From assembly GCA_017445925.1 (NCBI GenBank), contig JAFSRW010000012.1, positions 1 to 44,643 on the forward strand: a stretch of 44,643 nucleotides of DNA, written 5' to 3'. The position numbers were made by a program, and so were the translations under genes. The notes beneath the pieces are model-generated. The model was not told the DNA's origin. It worked only from the letters and a program-made list of their open reading frames with translations, and searched no databases. The first letter of the stretch is position 1. Each line of letters begins with the position of its first letter. Shown one piece after another: positions 1 to 13,871 of this stretch. Source of the DNA: Bacteroidaceae bacterium (GTDB lineage Bacteria; Bacteroidota; Bacteroidia; Bacteroidales; Bacteroidaceae).

Positions 1-90
1 ATATATTATAATATAGTATATTATAGTAATTATTATTAAAATGTATAAATAATAAATCCCACTACTTTTCCTTCCTTCATTTTCATTTTG

Positions 91-225
91 GAAACTGATA
101 TCTGATATAACTGATATCTGATTCCTGGAAAAACAAAACTGAAAACTGAAACTGAAACAACTAATATTGGTGCAGGAGACCCCAAATGAACGTTAAAACG
201 GAAACTGTATACTGTATACTAAATT
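91..225. repeat. Degenerate heptamer repeats, cluster A
   Basis: CTGATAT occurs at 95-101, 102-108 and 111-117 and is followed by CTGATTC. CTGAAAA-type units lie at 139-158, and CTGTATA occurs at 205-211 and 212-218 followed by CTAAATT. The period is mostly 7 nt with occasional slips. Rotated, the units read GATATCT, GAAAACT and GTATACT, which fit the GRNNNYT pattern of the other arrays in this window. Confidence 0.7.
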
Positions 226-300
226 ATGGTCAAAATAAAACTAAGATCTGAGATAACTGAGATGATTGCAAGGAAATATTTTGACGCCAATCAACCCCAT

Positions 301-326
301 GCTAAAAAGCAAACATGCTCTTTAGC
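301..326. terminator. Short hairpin, possible terminator
   Basis: Arms GCTAAAAAGCA (301-311) and TGCTCTTTAGC (316-326) pair with one mismatch around a 4-nt loop. It lies beyond the end of the beta-galactosidase gene on the minus strand. It has no strong T-run, so a terminator role is only possible. Confidence 0.4.
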
Positions 327-334
327 ATAAGAAT

Positions 335-404
335 TTTTACTGCCACGTTAGGCCGCAAAAATTCCCTAACTAGGCGGCAAGTTTTTCCTAACGTGGCAGT
401 AAAA
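335..404. repeat. Long inverted repeat, 18-bp perfect arms
   Basis: The left arm at 335-352 (TTTTACTGCCACGTTAGG) is the exact reverse complement of the right arm at 387-404. The 34-nt spacer holds further complementary pieces: GCCGC at 352-356 against GCGGC at 374-378, and A5 at 357-361 against T5 at 382-386. It sits about 80 nt past the end of the minus-strand beta-galactosidase. It could be a large terminator or the remnant of a small inverted-repeat element; no coding sequence lies inside. Confidence 0.75.
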
Positions 405-482
405 GCGGATTGCGGAATACTTTTGGAAAATATTTTACATTACATTGTGTGCTTTTGTGTGGATTCTGTCTTAAGGACACTA

Positions 483-7219
<6,737 letters not shown>

Positions 7220-7251
7220 TGTTGATAGTTAATTATAAATGATTGAGGAGA

Positions 7252-7259
7252 CAAAAGTA
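7252..7259 (-). promoter_or_regulatory. -7 promoter box for GH78
   Basis: On the minus strand the box reads TACTTTTG, matching the Bacteroidetes TAnnTTTG consensus, about 33 nt upstream of the GH78 start. No clear -33 TTTG is visible, as expected for a promoter that needs the neighbouring AraC activator. Confidence 0.6.
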
Positions 7260-7387
7260 TAGTTTTTGGCACAAGAAAACCTTTAATTTCTGACATTCTA
7301 CCATTGAATAATGACATTTCTGTGCTTATTTATGTCCTAAACACGTAAAAAACACAAAAAAAAAGCACAAAGTAAGATGATTATGAG

Positions 7388-7395
7388 TATATTTG
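7388..7395 (+). promoter_or_regulatory. -7 promoter box for the araC gene
   Basis: TATATTTG is an exact TAnnTTTG match 29 nt upstream of the AraC start. The roughly 130 nt between this box and the GH78 promoter is the shared divergent control region and the likely operator site. Confidence 0.65.
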
Positions 7396-7424
7396 TGCAA
7401 TATTAACTATTCAATCTCTAAATA

Positions 7425-8327
7425 ATGACACAGAAGGACGAACAACACCTTAATTTCAAATACCTGCCTTCAGTAGAGCACGATTTAGACTGGGGACTAA
7501 CTGTCAACTGCGTTGGTACACAAGAAATTCTGCCAGGCGAGCCATATCCTCCAGCGGGGCATCCTTTATCTCACAGATTTAACCCGAAAGTAGGACGTAT
7601 GTTAGACGAATACCAACTGGTGTACTGTTCGAAAGGCTCTGGTATGTTTCGTTCTGCTACAACAGGTGAGATGCCTGTGAAGGCTGGCGATGTAATGATG
7701 CTTTTCCCAAAGGAGCGCCACCTGTATCGGCCTAATATAGAGACAGGATGGGAGGAGTATTGGATAGGATTCCGTGGGCCGAACATAGAAACGAGGGTAA
7801 AGAACGGCTTCTTTTCCACAAAGCAACCCCTATTTCATCTGCCCATTACACTGAATAACGATATTGTCAACCTCTTTAACCTGGGCATAAAGACTGCACA
7901 GCACATGGAGAAAGGCTATCAGCAGTTGCTGAGCGGCTACGTAAACATGCTACTGGGCTACATATCAGCATACGACAATACATCAACGCTGCAAGAAAAA
8001 CATATCGCTGAAGACATCCACCAGGCTTTGCTTTTCATCCATAATCACTATAGGGACGAAATCAGCTCTGAAGATGTGGCTCAGGCCATCGGCTGGGGAT
8101 ACAGCCGCTTCCGCAAGATATTCCAGAAGCATACAGGCAAGTCGCCTTACCACTACATTCAGGAAACGCGCATCAAGAAGAGCAGATTCCTGATTATGAA
8201 CACCACAAAACCCCTCAAGGAAATAGCCTATGAGGTAGGGTTCACTAATCCCGACTACTTCTCTACCGCCTTCCGACGCATAGCAGGTTTTCCCCCAACA
8301 GACCTGAGGAAAAACGAGACTATGTAG
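7425..8327 (+). CDS. AraC-family transcription regulator
   Basis: A 300-residue regulator with an N-terminal cupin-type sensor domain (about 20-170; KAGDVMMLFPKERHLY is the typical double-stranded beta-helix strand) and two C-terminal helix-turn-helix motifs (about 200-298; IAYEVGFTNPDYFSTAFRR is the hallmark second HTH). It is divergent from the GH78/GH2 unit with a 205-nt shared control region, so it probably activates that pair on a rhamnose- or galactose-containing ligand; the ligand is inferred only from the neighbours. It ends 5 nt from the convergent rsmF gene with no visible terminator between them. Confidence 0.9.
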   Translation: MTQKDEQHLNFKYLPSVEHDLDWGLTVNCVGTQEILPGEPYPPAGHPLSHRFNPKVGRMLDEYQLVYCSKGSGMFRSATTGEMPVKAGDVMMLFPKERHLYRPNIETGWEEYWIGFRGPNIETRVKNGFFSTKQPLFHLPITLNNDIVNLFNLGIKTAQHMEKGYQQLLSGYVNMLLGYISAYDNTSTLQEKHIAEDIHQALLFIHNHYRDEISSEDVAQAIGWGYSRFRKIFQKHTGKSPYHYIQETRIKKSRFLIMNTTKPLKEIAYEVGFTNPDYFSTAFRRIAGFPPTDLRKNETM

Positions 8328-8332
8328 GCAGA

Positions 8333-9592
8333 CTAATCACCTAAGGTGAAGGGAGTGGTATATGTGGTACGAATGCGCCATTGCTCGGGATAAAGATTGT
8401 TGATGCGATTGCCAACGCATTTGCCTGGTCCTAAGATATAACCCTTATAACATAGCAGGACCATTCCGCGAGGTGCAGGAACACGAACGGCTTCACGACG
8501 CAGATATTGCAGGGCTTCATTGTAGTTGAGCTCTACGCGGGGCGTATCGGGGGATAGGACGAATGCCGGAGACAAACAGCCTCCCCCAGCCCCTCCCAGA
8601 GAGGGGAGAAGCTTTTCCAGACGTTCCACCTCGTCACCCCTCCTTGGGAGGGGCTGGGGGAGGCTTTTCTTCCTTATGGCGGCACAATAGAAGCCTTCTC
8701 CCCTATCACGACCTGGGAGGAAGTGACGCTCTTCCAAAAGCTCCGCTCCTAAAGTATCGCAAATCCAACGGGCATTGTCCTCGTCCTCGAAATGATTGAA
8801 GGTACAGGTACTGTAAATAAGCAAACCACCAGGCTTTAGCGCGTGCCAGATGTCCTGCAAGATCTCGCGCTGACGATGCCAGCAGAGGTCGACATTCTGG
8901 AGACTCCAATCCTTTACAGCAACCTCATCCTTACGGAACATTCCTTCGCCTGAGCAAGGAACATCGGTCACCAGTAAATCAAAGGTATCTGTAAAGGCTG
9001 CAAAGTCAGCCGGATAGTTCTGTGTAACAATACAACGGACGGGATAATCGCCTTCTGCCATACGGGTCCACTTCTGCATATTCTCTGAAAGCACCTGTGC
9101 ACGCTTGGGCATAGGCTCGTTGCTGATGAGCACAGAGCCTTCGGGCAACAGACCAGCTAACAGCGTACTCTTGCCGCCAGGAGCAGCACAGAGGTCGAGA
9201 GCAACAAGGGGAGCATTGAGCATTGAACATTGACAGTTGACAGTTGCCTGTTGGCTATTTGAATCATGAATCATGAAACTTGAATCCTGAACCATATACT
9301 TGCGGAGGAGTTCCGCAATGTACATAGAGGAGGCTTCCTGCACATAATAAGCGCCGGCATGTAGAAGGGGGTCGAAAGTGAAAGCAGGGCGCTCGCTCAG
9401 ATAATAAGCATCGGGGCACCAGGGAACAGCCTCCGCGCGTACATTATCTATTATAAGGGGCTTTCCTTTGCGGGGATTCAGACGAATGGAGACTTCGGGC
9501 TCCGTTTCCGTGAGGGCCTGGCACAATGCATGGGCAGTATCTGCTCCATACTGTTCTTGCATCAAACGTACAAAATCCTCGGGCAACTGCAT
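8333..9592 (-). CDS. rsmF: 16S rRNA m5C methyltransferase, RsmF/NOL1-Nop2 type
   Basis: A 419-residue RNA cytosine-5 methyltransferase. It has a SAM-binding motif DLCAAPGGKST (133-143), the motif IV cysteine in DVPCSGEGMF (Cys213), the catalytic cysteine in YSTCTF (Cys263), and a C-terminal PUA-like domain typical of RsmF/YebU. Two segments look foreign. Residues about 100-127 are encoded by a heptamer array and lie just before the SAM motif. Residues about 310-339 (SLPQPLPRRG to PSLGGAGGG) are encoded by a GC-rich inverted repeat at the junction of catalytic and PUA-like domains. Both keep the frame, so the protein is probably functional with surface loops. The start gives a complete N-terminal domain; thyA ends 6 nt upstream of that start. 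Confidence 0.88.
   Translation of the reverse strand: MQLPEDFVRLMQEQYGADTAHALCQALTETEPEVSIRLNPRKGKPLIIDNVRAEAVPWCPDAYYLSERPAFTFDPLLHAGAYYVQEASSMYIAELLRKYMVQDSSFMIHDSNSQQATVNCQCSMLNAPLVALDLCAAPGGKSTLLAGLLPEGSVLISNEPMPKRAQVLSENMQKWTRMAEGDYPVRCIVTQNYPADFAAFTDTFDLLVTDVPCSGEGMFRKDEVAVKDWSLQNVDLCWHRQREILQDIWHALKPGGLLIYSTCTFNHFEDEDNARWICDTLGAELLEERHFLPGRDRGEGFYCAAIRKKSLPQPLPRRGDEVERLEKLLPSLGGAGGGCLSPAFVLSPDTPRVELNYNEALQYLRREAVRVPAPRGMVLLCYKGYILGPGKCVGNRINNLYPEQWRIRTTYTTPFTLGD
8578..8665. repeat. GC-rich inverted-repeat element inside rsmF
   Basis: The left arm at 8578-8598 and the right arm at 8645-8665 are perfect 21-bp reverse complements. Both are built on CCTCCCCCAGCCCCTCCC and its complement, and the pairing extends imperfectly into the 46-nt spacer. 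The element encodes about 30 residues of rsmF in frame. A related GC-rich copy lies at 10430-10466. Confidence 0.9.
9211..9295. repeat. Heptamer array D, inside rsmF
   Basis: Seven heptamers (GAGCATT twice, GAACATT, GACAGTT twice, GCCTGTT, GGCTATT) run from 9211 to 9259. After a single-base slip, five more follow (GAATCAT twice, GAAACTT, GAATCCT, GAACCAT) at 9261-9295. The 85-nt block encodes residues about 100-127 of rsmF, an unconserved-looking segment rich in S, Q, N and M. Confidence 0.88.
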
Positions 9593-9598
9593 TTGTGC

Positions 9599-10396
9599 TT
9601 ATACACTTACCACGCCCTTAATGGCTGGCCATGGGTCGTAGTCTACAAGTTGGAAGTCCTCGTACTTGAAATCGAAGATGTTCTTCACCTCGGGATTAAT
9701 AATCATCTTGGGCAACTTACGCGGTTCACGACTCAACTGCAAATGTACCTGATCAAGATGGTTCAGGTAGATATGCGTATCGCCTGTAGTATGGATGAAA
9801 GCACCTGGCTTAAGACCGCAAACCTGTGCCATCATCATACAAAGAAGGGCGTATGAGGCAATGTTGAAGGGAACGCCCAGGAAGCAGTCGGCACTGCGCT
9901 GGTAAAGCTGCAGGCTGAGCTTACCGTCTGCTACATAGAATTGGAAGAAAGCATGGCAGGGCGGCAGATTCATATTCTTCAGGTCGGCCACATTCCAAGC
10001 GCTAACGATGATACGACGGCAGTTGGGGTCGTTCTTGATAGTATCTACTGCCTGCTGAATCTGATCGATGAACCCTCCATCATAATCGGGCCAGGAACGC
10101 CACTGATAGCCATAAATATGGCCCAAGTCGCCTGTCTCGGGATCTGCCCACTCGTTCCAGATACGAACGCCTCGCTCCTGGAGCCAACGGGCATTGGTAT
10201 TTCCTTGCAAGAACCAGAGCAACTCGTAAATGATGCTCTTTAGATGTACCTTCTTGGTGGTAAGAAGGGGGAAACCATCTTCGAGATTGAAGCGCATCTG
10301 ATGTCCGAAGATACTGATGGTACCTGTGCCGGTACGGTCTTCTTTCTTATAACCCTCATCGAGGATACGCTGTAGTAGGTCTAAATATTGTTTCAT
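9599..10396 (-). CDS. thyA: Thymidylate synthase
   Basis: A 265-residue ThyA, the usual length. It methylates dUMP to dTMP using methylene-tetrahydrofolate, giving dihydrofolate. The sequence has the RTGTGT folate/phosphate loop near residue 21, the catalytic cysteine in [10 protein letters not shown] (Cys147), [13 protein letters not shown] and the dUMP-binding HIYLNHLDQ. The dihydrofolate reductase gene lies upstream on the same strand across a 71-nt gap holding octamer and GC-rich repeats. Together the two genes close the thymidylate cycle and are probably cotranscribed. Confidence 0.97.
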   Translation of the reverse strand: MKQYLDLLQRILDEGYKKEDRTGTGTISIFGHQMRFNLEDGFPLLTTKKVHLKSIIYELLWFLQGNTNARWLQERGVRIWNEWADPETGDLGHIYGYQWRSWPDYDGGFIDQIQQAVDTIKNDPNCRRIIVSAWNVADLKNMNLPPCHAFFQFYVADGKLSLQLYQRSADCFLGVPFNIASYALLCMMMAQVCGLKPGAFIHTTGDTHIYLNHLDQVHLQLSREPRKLPKMIINPEVKNIFDFKYEDFQLVDYDPWPAIKGVVSV

Positions 10397-10402
10397 TTAT
10401 TG

Positions 10403-10426
10403 GTCGTTTAGTCGTTTGGTCGTTTG
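10403..10426. repeat. Octamer tandem repeat, thyA/folA gap
   Basis: GTCGTTTA, GTCGTTTG, GTCGTTTG: three 8-nt units directly next to the GC-rich repeat copy. It differs from the other arrays by its 8-nt period. Confidence 0.75.
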
Positions 10427-10429
10427 GGG

Positions 10430-10466
10430 CTCCCCCCGCCTCGGAGAGGGGTTGGGGGTGAGGCTG
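10430..10466. repeat. GC-rich repeat copy, thyA/folA gap
   Basis: The block contains GAGAGGGGTTGGGGGTGAGG, closely similar to one arm of the inverted repeat inside rsmF (GGGAGGGGCTGGGGGAGG). It ends 2 nt before the folA stop codon and fills most of the thyA/folA gap with the octamers. Confidence 0.7.
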
Positions 10467-10467
10467 T

Positions 10468-10953
10468 TTACCGTCTCATATAATCTACAAACCGGTAGGG
10501 ATGGGCATGTTTTTCGTCAACATCATGCTCTTCTCTAAAGTTTTCCTTCCACTCCTTCAGAGAGAACTGGGGAAAGAAGGCATCGGCCTGCTCTGGAGTA
10601 TCCTGAATCTCTGTTAAGCATAGACGATCAGCCAAGGGAAGCGCCTCCTTATACACACTGGCACCACCTATAATATAAACATCTTCCTCTGGAGCACAAG
10701 AAGCCAAAGCCGCCTGCAATGAGGGATAAACCTCGGCACCAGGAAAGGTGATTTGGGAACGCGTGAGCACCACATTGCGCCTATTGGGAAGAGCACCCTT
10801 AGGCAAGGACTCAAAGGTCTTACGGCCCATAATGATGGTATGGCCTGTGGTAAGTGCCTTGAATCGTTTCAGGTCGTTAGGCAACCAGTAGAGTAGCTTA
10901 TTCTGGTATCCTATAGCCATATTCTGCGCCACTGCAGCTATAATACTTATCAT
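10468..10953 (-). CDS. folA: Dihydrofolate reductase
   Basis: A 161-residue DHFR of normal length that reduces dihydrofolate to tetrahydrofolate with NADPH. Visible signatures are the N-terminal ISIIAAVAQNMAIGYQNKLLYWLPNDLKRFK with the substrate-binding Asp, the NADPH-binding GRKTFESLP, and YIIGGASVYKEAL. It comes before thyA on the same strand. A -7 box lies just upstream and overlaps the terminator of the exbD operon. Confidence 0.97.
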   Translation of the reverse strand: MISIIAAVAQNMAIGYQNKLLYWLPNDLKRFKALTTGHTIIMGRKTFESLPKGALPNRRNVVLTRSQITFPGAEVYPSLQAALASCAPEEDVYIIGGASVYKEALPLADRLCLTEIQDTPEQADAFFPQFSLKEWKENFREEHDVDEKHAHPYRFVDYMRR

Positions 10954-10980
10954 AAGAATTCTGTGTATTTATTATGGTTG

Positions 10981-10988
10981 CAAAAATA
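10981..10988 (-). promoter_or_regulatory. -7 promoter box for folA-thyA
   Basis: On the minus strand the box reads TATTTTTG (TAnnTTTG), 27 nt upstream of the folA start. It lies inside or next to the T-rich tail of the upstream hairpin terminator. Confidence 0.55.
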
Positions 10989-10997
10989 CAAAAAAAA

Positions 10998-11021
10998 GGC
11001 GACTTGCGAAAACAAGTCACC
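10998..11021 (-). terminator. Rho-independent terminator of the exbB-exbD operon
   Basis: The stem GGCGACTTG/CAAGTCACC has one mismatch and a 6-nt loop. On the minus strand it is followed by eight T residues (plus-strand A's at 10990-10997). It lies about 30 nt past the exbD stop. The plus-strand side also has a T-run, so it may work both ways. Confidence 0.8.
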
Positions 11022-11049
11022 TCTTTTTTATAGGAATATCTGAGTTTTA

Positions 11050-11511
11050 TCAGTTACGCCTTGAAGCCGAATAATTTATACGCAAGGCCCAAGACTTACG
11101 CAGAACCTCCTTGATATCAGTTATATAACCCATCTGGGTGCCCTTATCGGCCTTGATAGAGATTACCTGCTCAGCCTGATTCTGCATACCCTGACGCTCG
11201 GCAGCAACGAAATCCATTACTTCCTTAGGTTCAGCGTAACGATCATTCAACTGGATACGCGTACCGCTACCCATCTGAGCACGAAGCTGATCAGTTGGAG
11301 GACCAACGTAAATGAATGAAACAGCAGACTTCTTCTCCAGTTTCTCCAATTCAGTACCCTGAGGAACAACGAACTTAACCTTCAATGTTACCTCGCGCAT
11401 GGTTGTTACCATCATAAAGAAGAACAAGATGGTAAAGATCAAGTCGGGCAGAGATGATGTATTCATCTCAACCATTTCACGACCTTCTTTTCTCTTAAAT
11501 CCTGCTGCCAT
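11050..11511 (-). CDS. exbD: ExbD-type biopolymer transport protein (second copy)
   Basis: A 153-residue ExbD family protein with one inner-membrane helix at about 22-42 (SLPDLIFTILFFFMM) and the proton-pathway aspartate Asp23, followed by a periplasmic domain. With ExbB it would use the proton gradient to energise TonB. Its ATG shares one base with the stop of the preceding exbD (TAATG), so translation is probably coupled. It is the last gene of the operon and is followed by a clear terminator. Confidence 0.9.
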   Translation of the reverse strand: MAAGFKRKEGREMVEMNTSSLPDLIFTILFFFMMVTTMREVTLKVKFVVPQGTELEKLEKKSAVSFIYVGPPTDQLRAQMGSGTRIQLNDRYAEPKEVMDFVAAERQGMQNQAEQVISIKADKGTQMGYITDIKEVLRKSWALRINYSASRRN

Positions 11512-12116
11512 TATTTGGTTCCTCCATACTTTTTAGGTTCTGCCTCGGAGATATTCTGAGGATAGTACTGCTTACGAATGACGTCCTTTATTTCATCATC
11601 CAAATACTGGTATTCACGTCCGAACTTCTCCTTTGCCAACTCATTACGTAACTCAGAATATGCTGCAACCAACTCGTTCTGAACCTGGAAATACGCATCG
11701 TATGGGGTTCCACGGTCAGTCTGCACAGAGATAACGTGCTTATCAGTAACATAGCAACGACCCAGATGGTCAAGAATCTTTACATGCTTCTCTGGCCACT
11801 TACTATAGTTCTGCTCGTTCTTAACGAACTCCTTAACACGCTGACGTAATTCTTTAATGTCGGCATAGCCTCTGGTGGTCTCATCCTCTATCCATAACTG
11901 GCCTTCGAAGTTCAAGCGAACATACAAGATATTTCTTGCCTTGATGTCGACCTGAGCATCCTCCTGATCTGGATCTGGCGGTTGGGGCAGGTGTCGAGCC
12001 AAACCCATATCCGTATCCATAGATGTTGTTACCAGGAAGAAGATAAGCAACATGAAAGAAATATCCGCCGTTGAACTAGTGTTCAGACCGGGCATTTTCT
12101 TTTTCTTCTTTGCCAT
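11511..12116 (-). CDS. exbD: ExbD-type biopolymer transport protein (first copy)
   Basis: A 201-residue ExbD family protein. A lysine-rich cytosolic start is followed by one membrane helix (about 17-36, STADISFMLLIFFLVTTSM) with the key aspartate Asp18. The periplasmic part is longer than in the second copy and ends with an extra charged tail. Two different ExbD proteins in one operon are common in Bacteroidetes and may form a mixed dimer inside the ExbB pentamer. Confidence 0.9.
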   Translation of the reverse strand: MAKKKKKMPGLNTSSTADISFMLLIFFLVTTSMDTDMGLARHLPQPPDPDQEDAQVDIKARNILYVRLNFEGQLWIEDETTRGYADIKELRQRVKEFVKNEQNYSKWPEKHVKILDHLGRCYVTDKHVISVQTDRGTPYDAYFQVQNELVAAYSELRNELAKEKFGREYQYLDDEIKDVIRKQYYPQNISEAEPKKYGGTK

Positions 12117-12137
12117 ATCTTACATTATTTAAGGATG

Positions 12138-12626
12138 TTACTTTTTAATAGCGCTTTTGGTAAGAACGCCTGTCATGCTAACAATAACGGCAGCAGCAGC
12201 AGCAACGATAAGGATACCGATAGACACACAGAATGCATCTACAACTGTAACCCATCCGGCTGTAGTAACAGTGCCATCAGCAGCCTTGAAATCTGTCTCA
12301 CCTAAGCCTAATACAAGACCAATTACCAATGAAACAATGAACAGGCCCCAAGTAATGAGGGAAACCTTTCCGCCAGGAACGCCGGTGGAAGCTACGGGAT
12401 CAGTACCCTTGCTGCTTGCCATACCCCTGATACCTGACCAAATGGTAAGTCCTGCTGTTGCAATTACCATCAGATACATCAACCACATGATGATATCTGT
12501 CAGAATTGGCTCATTGTTGTCACCTACAGGATTATCGTAGCCGATCGTCAAGAACAATGCGAAGGATACCAAGATAATTCCAATGCAGATGTACAACGCC
12601 ATCTGGGAAATTTTCTCAATCTTCAT
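12138..12626 (-). CDS. Small membrane protein of the exb operon
   Basis: A 162-residue protein with about four hydrophobic segments (near residues 9-28, 41-64, 88-106 and 125-152). The ATG at 12626 is preferred because AGAGAGAG precedes it; the upstream GTG at 12662 would overlap exbB. It lies between exbB and the two exbD genes and is probably an accessory subunit of this ExbB/ExbD system. No catalytic motif is seen and the function is unknown. Confidence 0.85.
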   Translation of the reverse strand: MKIEKISQMALYICIGIILVSFALFLTIGYDNPVGDNNEPILTDIIMWLMYLMVIATAGLTIWSGIRGMASSKGTDPVASTGVPGGKVSLITWGLFIVSLVIGLVLGLGETDFKAADGTVTTAGWVTVVDAFCVSIGILIVAAAAAVIVSMTGVLTKSAIKK

Positions 12627-12649
12627 AATTCTCTCTCTAAAATCGGTTA

Positions 12650-13492
12650 TTACTTCTTGCACTTATCAGACTGTACACACATGGTCAGCAACTCCTGTGC
12701 TGCCTCTTCCATGTTACTTGTCAGAGATTCTACCTTAGCCAAAATGTAGTTGTAGAATACCTGCAGAATCAAGGCAACGATAATACCGAAGATAGTGGTA
12801 ATCAAAGCCACCTTCATACCACCAGCAACAACGGTAGGACTGATATCACCTGCACGCTGGATGTCATCGAATGCCATAACCATACCGATTACAGTACCCA
12901 AGAAACCAAGAGATGGTGCCATAGCGATGAAGAGGGTAATCCAAGAGCAGTTCTGCTCGAGGTAAGAGCCCTGAACCTCAGCCTCCATGTTGATAGTACT
13001 CTCAATGGTACCGATATCGTTGCGGTCTGTACTAGCCAGACATTCCATAGCCTTGCGGCTTACCTGAGCTACTGGTCCACGTGTACCCTTACAGAAGTCA
13101 ATTGCGCCAGCAACGTCACCAGCAGCAACCTTAGCGGCCAAATCCTTTGTGAACTTGCGGGTGTTAATCTGAGCGAGAGACAGATAGATAACACGCTCGA
13201 TACAGAAAGCAAGACCCAGTACCAAAGCAATAGCAACCAATGACATGAAGCCTGCACCACCCTCGATGTACTTAGTCTTCAATGTCTTGAAAATACCTTC
13301 GCTCTCTTCCTCAACAACGGGAGCAGCTTCTGTTTCTGCCTCAGCATCAGTAGCTTCAACAGCAGCAGTGTCTACAGCAGCGGTGTCTACCTGCTCAGTA
13401 GCTTCTGCTACATCTTCCTGAGCTCTTAGAGATGATGTTGCTCCAAAAGTACATGCTGCTACTAGCGCAACAATTGCAAATAACTTTTTCAT
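12650..13492 (-). CDS. exbB: ExbB/TolQ/MotA proton channel protein
   Basis: A 280-residue ExbB family protein. It starts with a signal-peptide-like helix (1-24), then an acidic, alanine-rich linker (about 25-66), then the canonical three-helix channel: FMSLVAIALVLGLAFCIERV (helix 1), a cytosolic stretch, and the paired C-terminal helices with APSLGFLGTVIGMVMAF and VALITTIFGIIVALI. It forms the pentamer around ExbD that powers TonB. The signal peptide and long acidic periplasmic linker are usual for Bacteroidetes forms but absent from E. coli ExbB. No TAnnTTTG box is visible before the tRNA upstream. Confidence 0.92.
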   Translation of the reverse strand: MKKLFAIVALVAACTFGATSSLRAQEDVAEATEQVDTAAVDTAAVEATDAEAETEAAPVVEEESEGIFKTLKTKYIEGGAGFMSLVAIALVLGLAFCIERVIYLSLAQINTRKFTKDLAAKVAAGDVAGAIDFCKGTRGPVAQVSRKAMECLASTDRNDIGTIESTINMEAEVQGSYLEQNCSWITLFIAMAPSLGFLGTVIGMVMAFDDIQRAGDISPTVVAGGMKVALITTIFGIIVALILQVFYNYILAKVESLTSNMEEAAQELLTMCVQSDKCKK

Positions 13493-13573
13493 TTTGTGTT
13501 CGTTTAAATTGATTAATGTTATTAATTTTTGTTTTTATGTTATTTTCACTCTGTATCTCTTTTTGTGAGAAAA

Positions 13574-13626
13574 GCGGAGAGACGGGGATTCGCAAAGGCT
13601 TTCTGCCTTTCTGGCTTTGAACCCCG
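13574..13626 (-). repeat. Split partial copy of the tRNA-Ser 3' end
   Basis: Bases 13574-13592 repeat exactly the 19 nt at 13638-13656, the T-arm and acceptor 3' part of tRNA-Ser. Bases 13619-13626 (GAACCCCG) supply the other T-arm strand, so a T-arm/acceptor copy is split in its T-loop by 27 nt (13592-13618) of purine/pyrimidine repeats. The whole can fold into a hairpin. It may be an integration scar, a tRNA duplication remnant, or a transcript end signal. Confidence 0.7.
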
Positions 13627-13638
13627 TTTTATCTCCTG

Positions 13639-13726
13639 CGGAGAGACGGGGATTCGAACCCCGGATACGCTTTTGACGTATACACGCTTTCCAGGCGTGC
13701 CTCTTCAGCCACTCGAGCATCTCTCC
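13639..13726 (-). tRNA. tRNA-Ser(GGA)
   Basis: An 88-nt class II tRNA. The acceptor arm GGAGAGA pairs with TCTCTCC, the anticodon stem CACGC/GCGTG encloses the loop CTGGAAA (anticodon GGA), a long variable arm (TACG/CGTA stem) marks serine, and the T-arm is CGGGGTTCGAATCCCCG. The discriminator base is G and CCA is not encoded. It reads UCC and UCU codons. Confidence 0.97.
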
Positions 13727-13774
13727 TTAGGCACTAACGCACATATATTGCGTCATTATATACGTTTTCGGTTA

Positions 13775-13782
13775 CAAAAATA
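13775..13782 (-). promoter_or_regulatory. -7 promoter box for tRNA-Ser
   Basis: On the minus strand the box reads TATTTTTG (TAnnTTTG), 49 nt upstream of the mature tRNA 5' end. Because no other box is seen before exbB, this promoter might also feed the exb operon. Confidence 0.5.
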
Positions 13783-13871
13783 TCTTTTTTTTTGAACATT
13801 ACCACATGTTATTACAAAAAACTTTCGGGTAAAGTGTTTTTTTGCAAATATTTGCACATATAAATGCAATT

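Larger units (their letters stand above)
1..482. other. Gene-free, repeat-rich left end
   Basis: No credible gene is seen here. The stretch is AT-rich and holds short direct repeats (heptamers such as CTGATAT and CTGTATA, about 91-225), a small hairpin at 301-326 and a long inverted repeat at 335-404. It lies downstream of the minus-strand glycosidase pair, so the hairpins could end that transcript. Whatever lies left of base 1 is unknown. Confidence 0.7.

Noticed and set aside
1-482. Replication origin or integron-like site
   Set aside because: The repeats are short and irregular, with no DnaA-box cluster, integrase or attC-like structure.
8333-9592. rsmF as a pseudogene broken by repeats
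   Set aside because: Both insertions keep the frame, and both catalytic cysteines and the SAM motif are intact.
13529-13795. An 88-codon plus-strand open frame
   Set aside because: It runs across the tRNA-Ser gene and its 3' duplicate; the peptide is just translated tRNA sequence.
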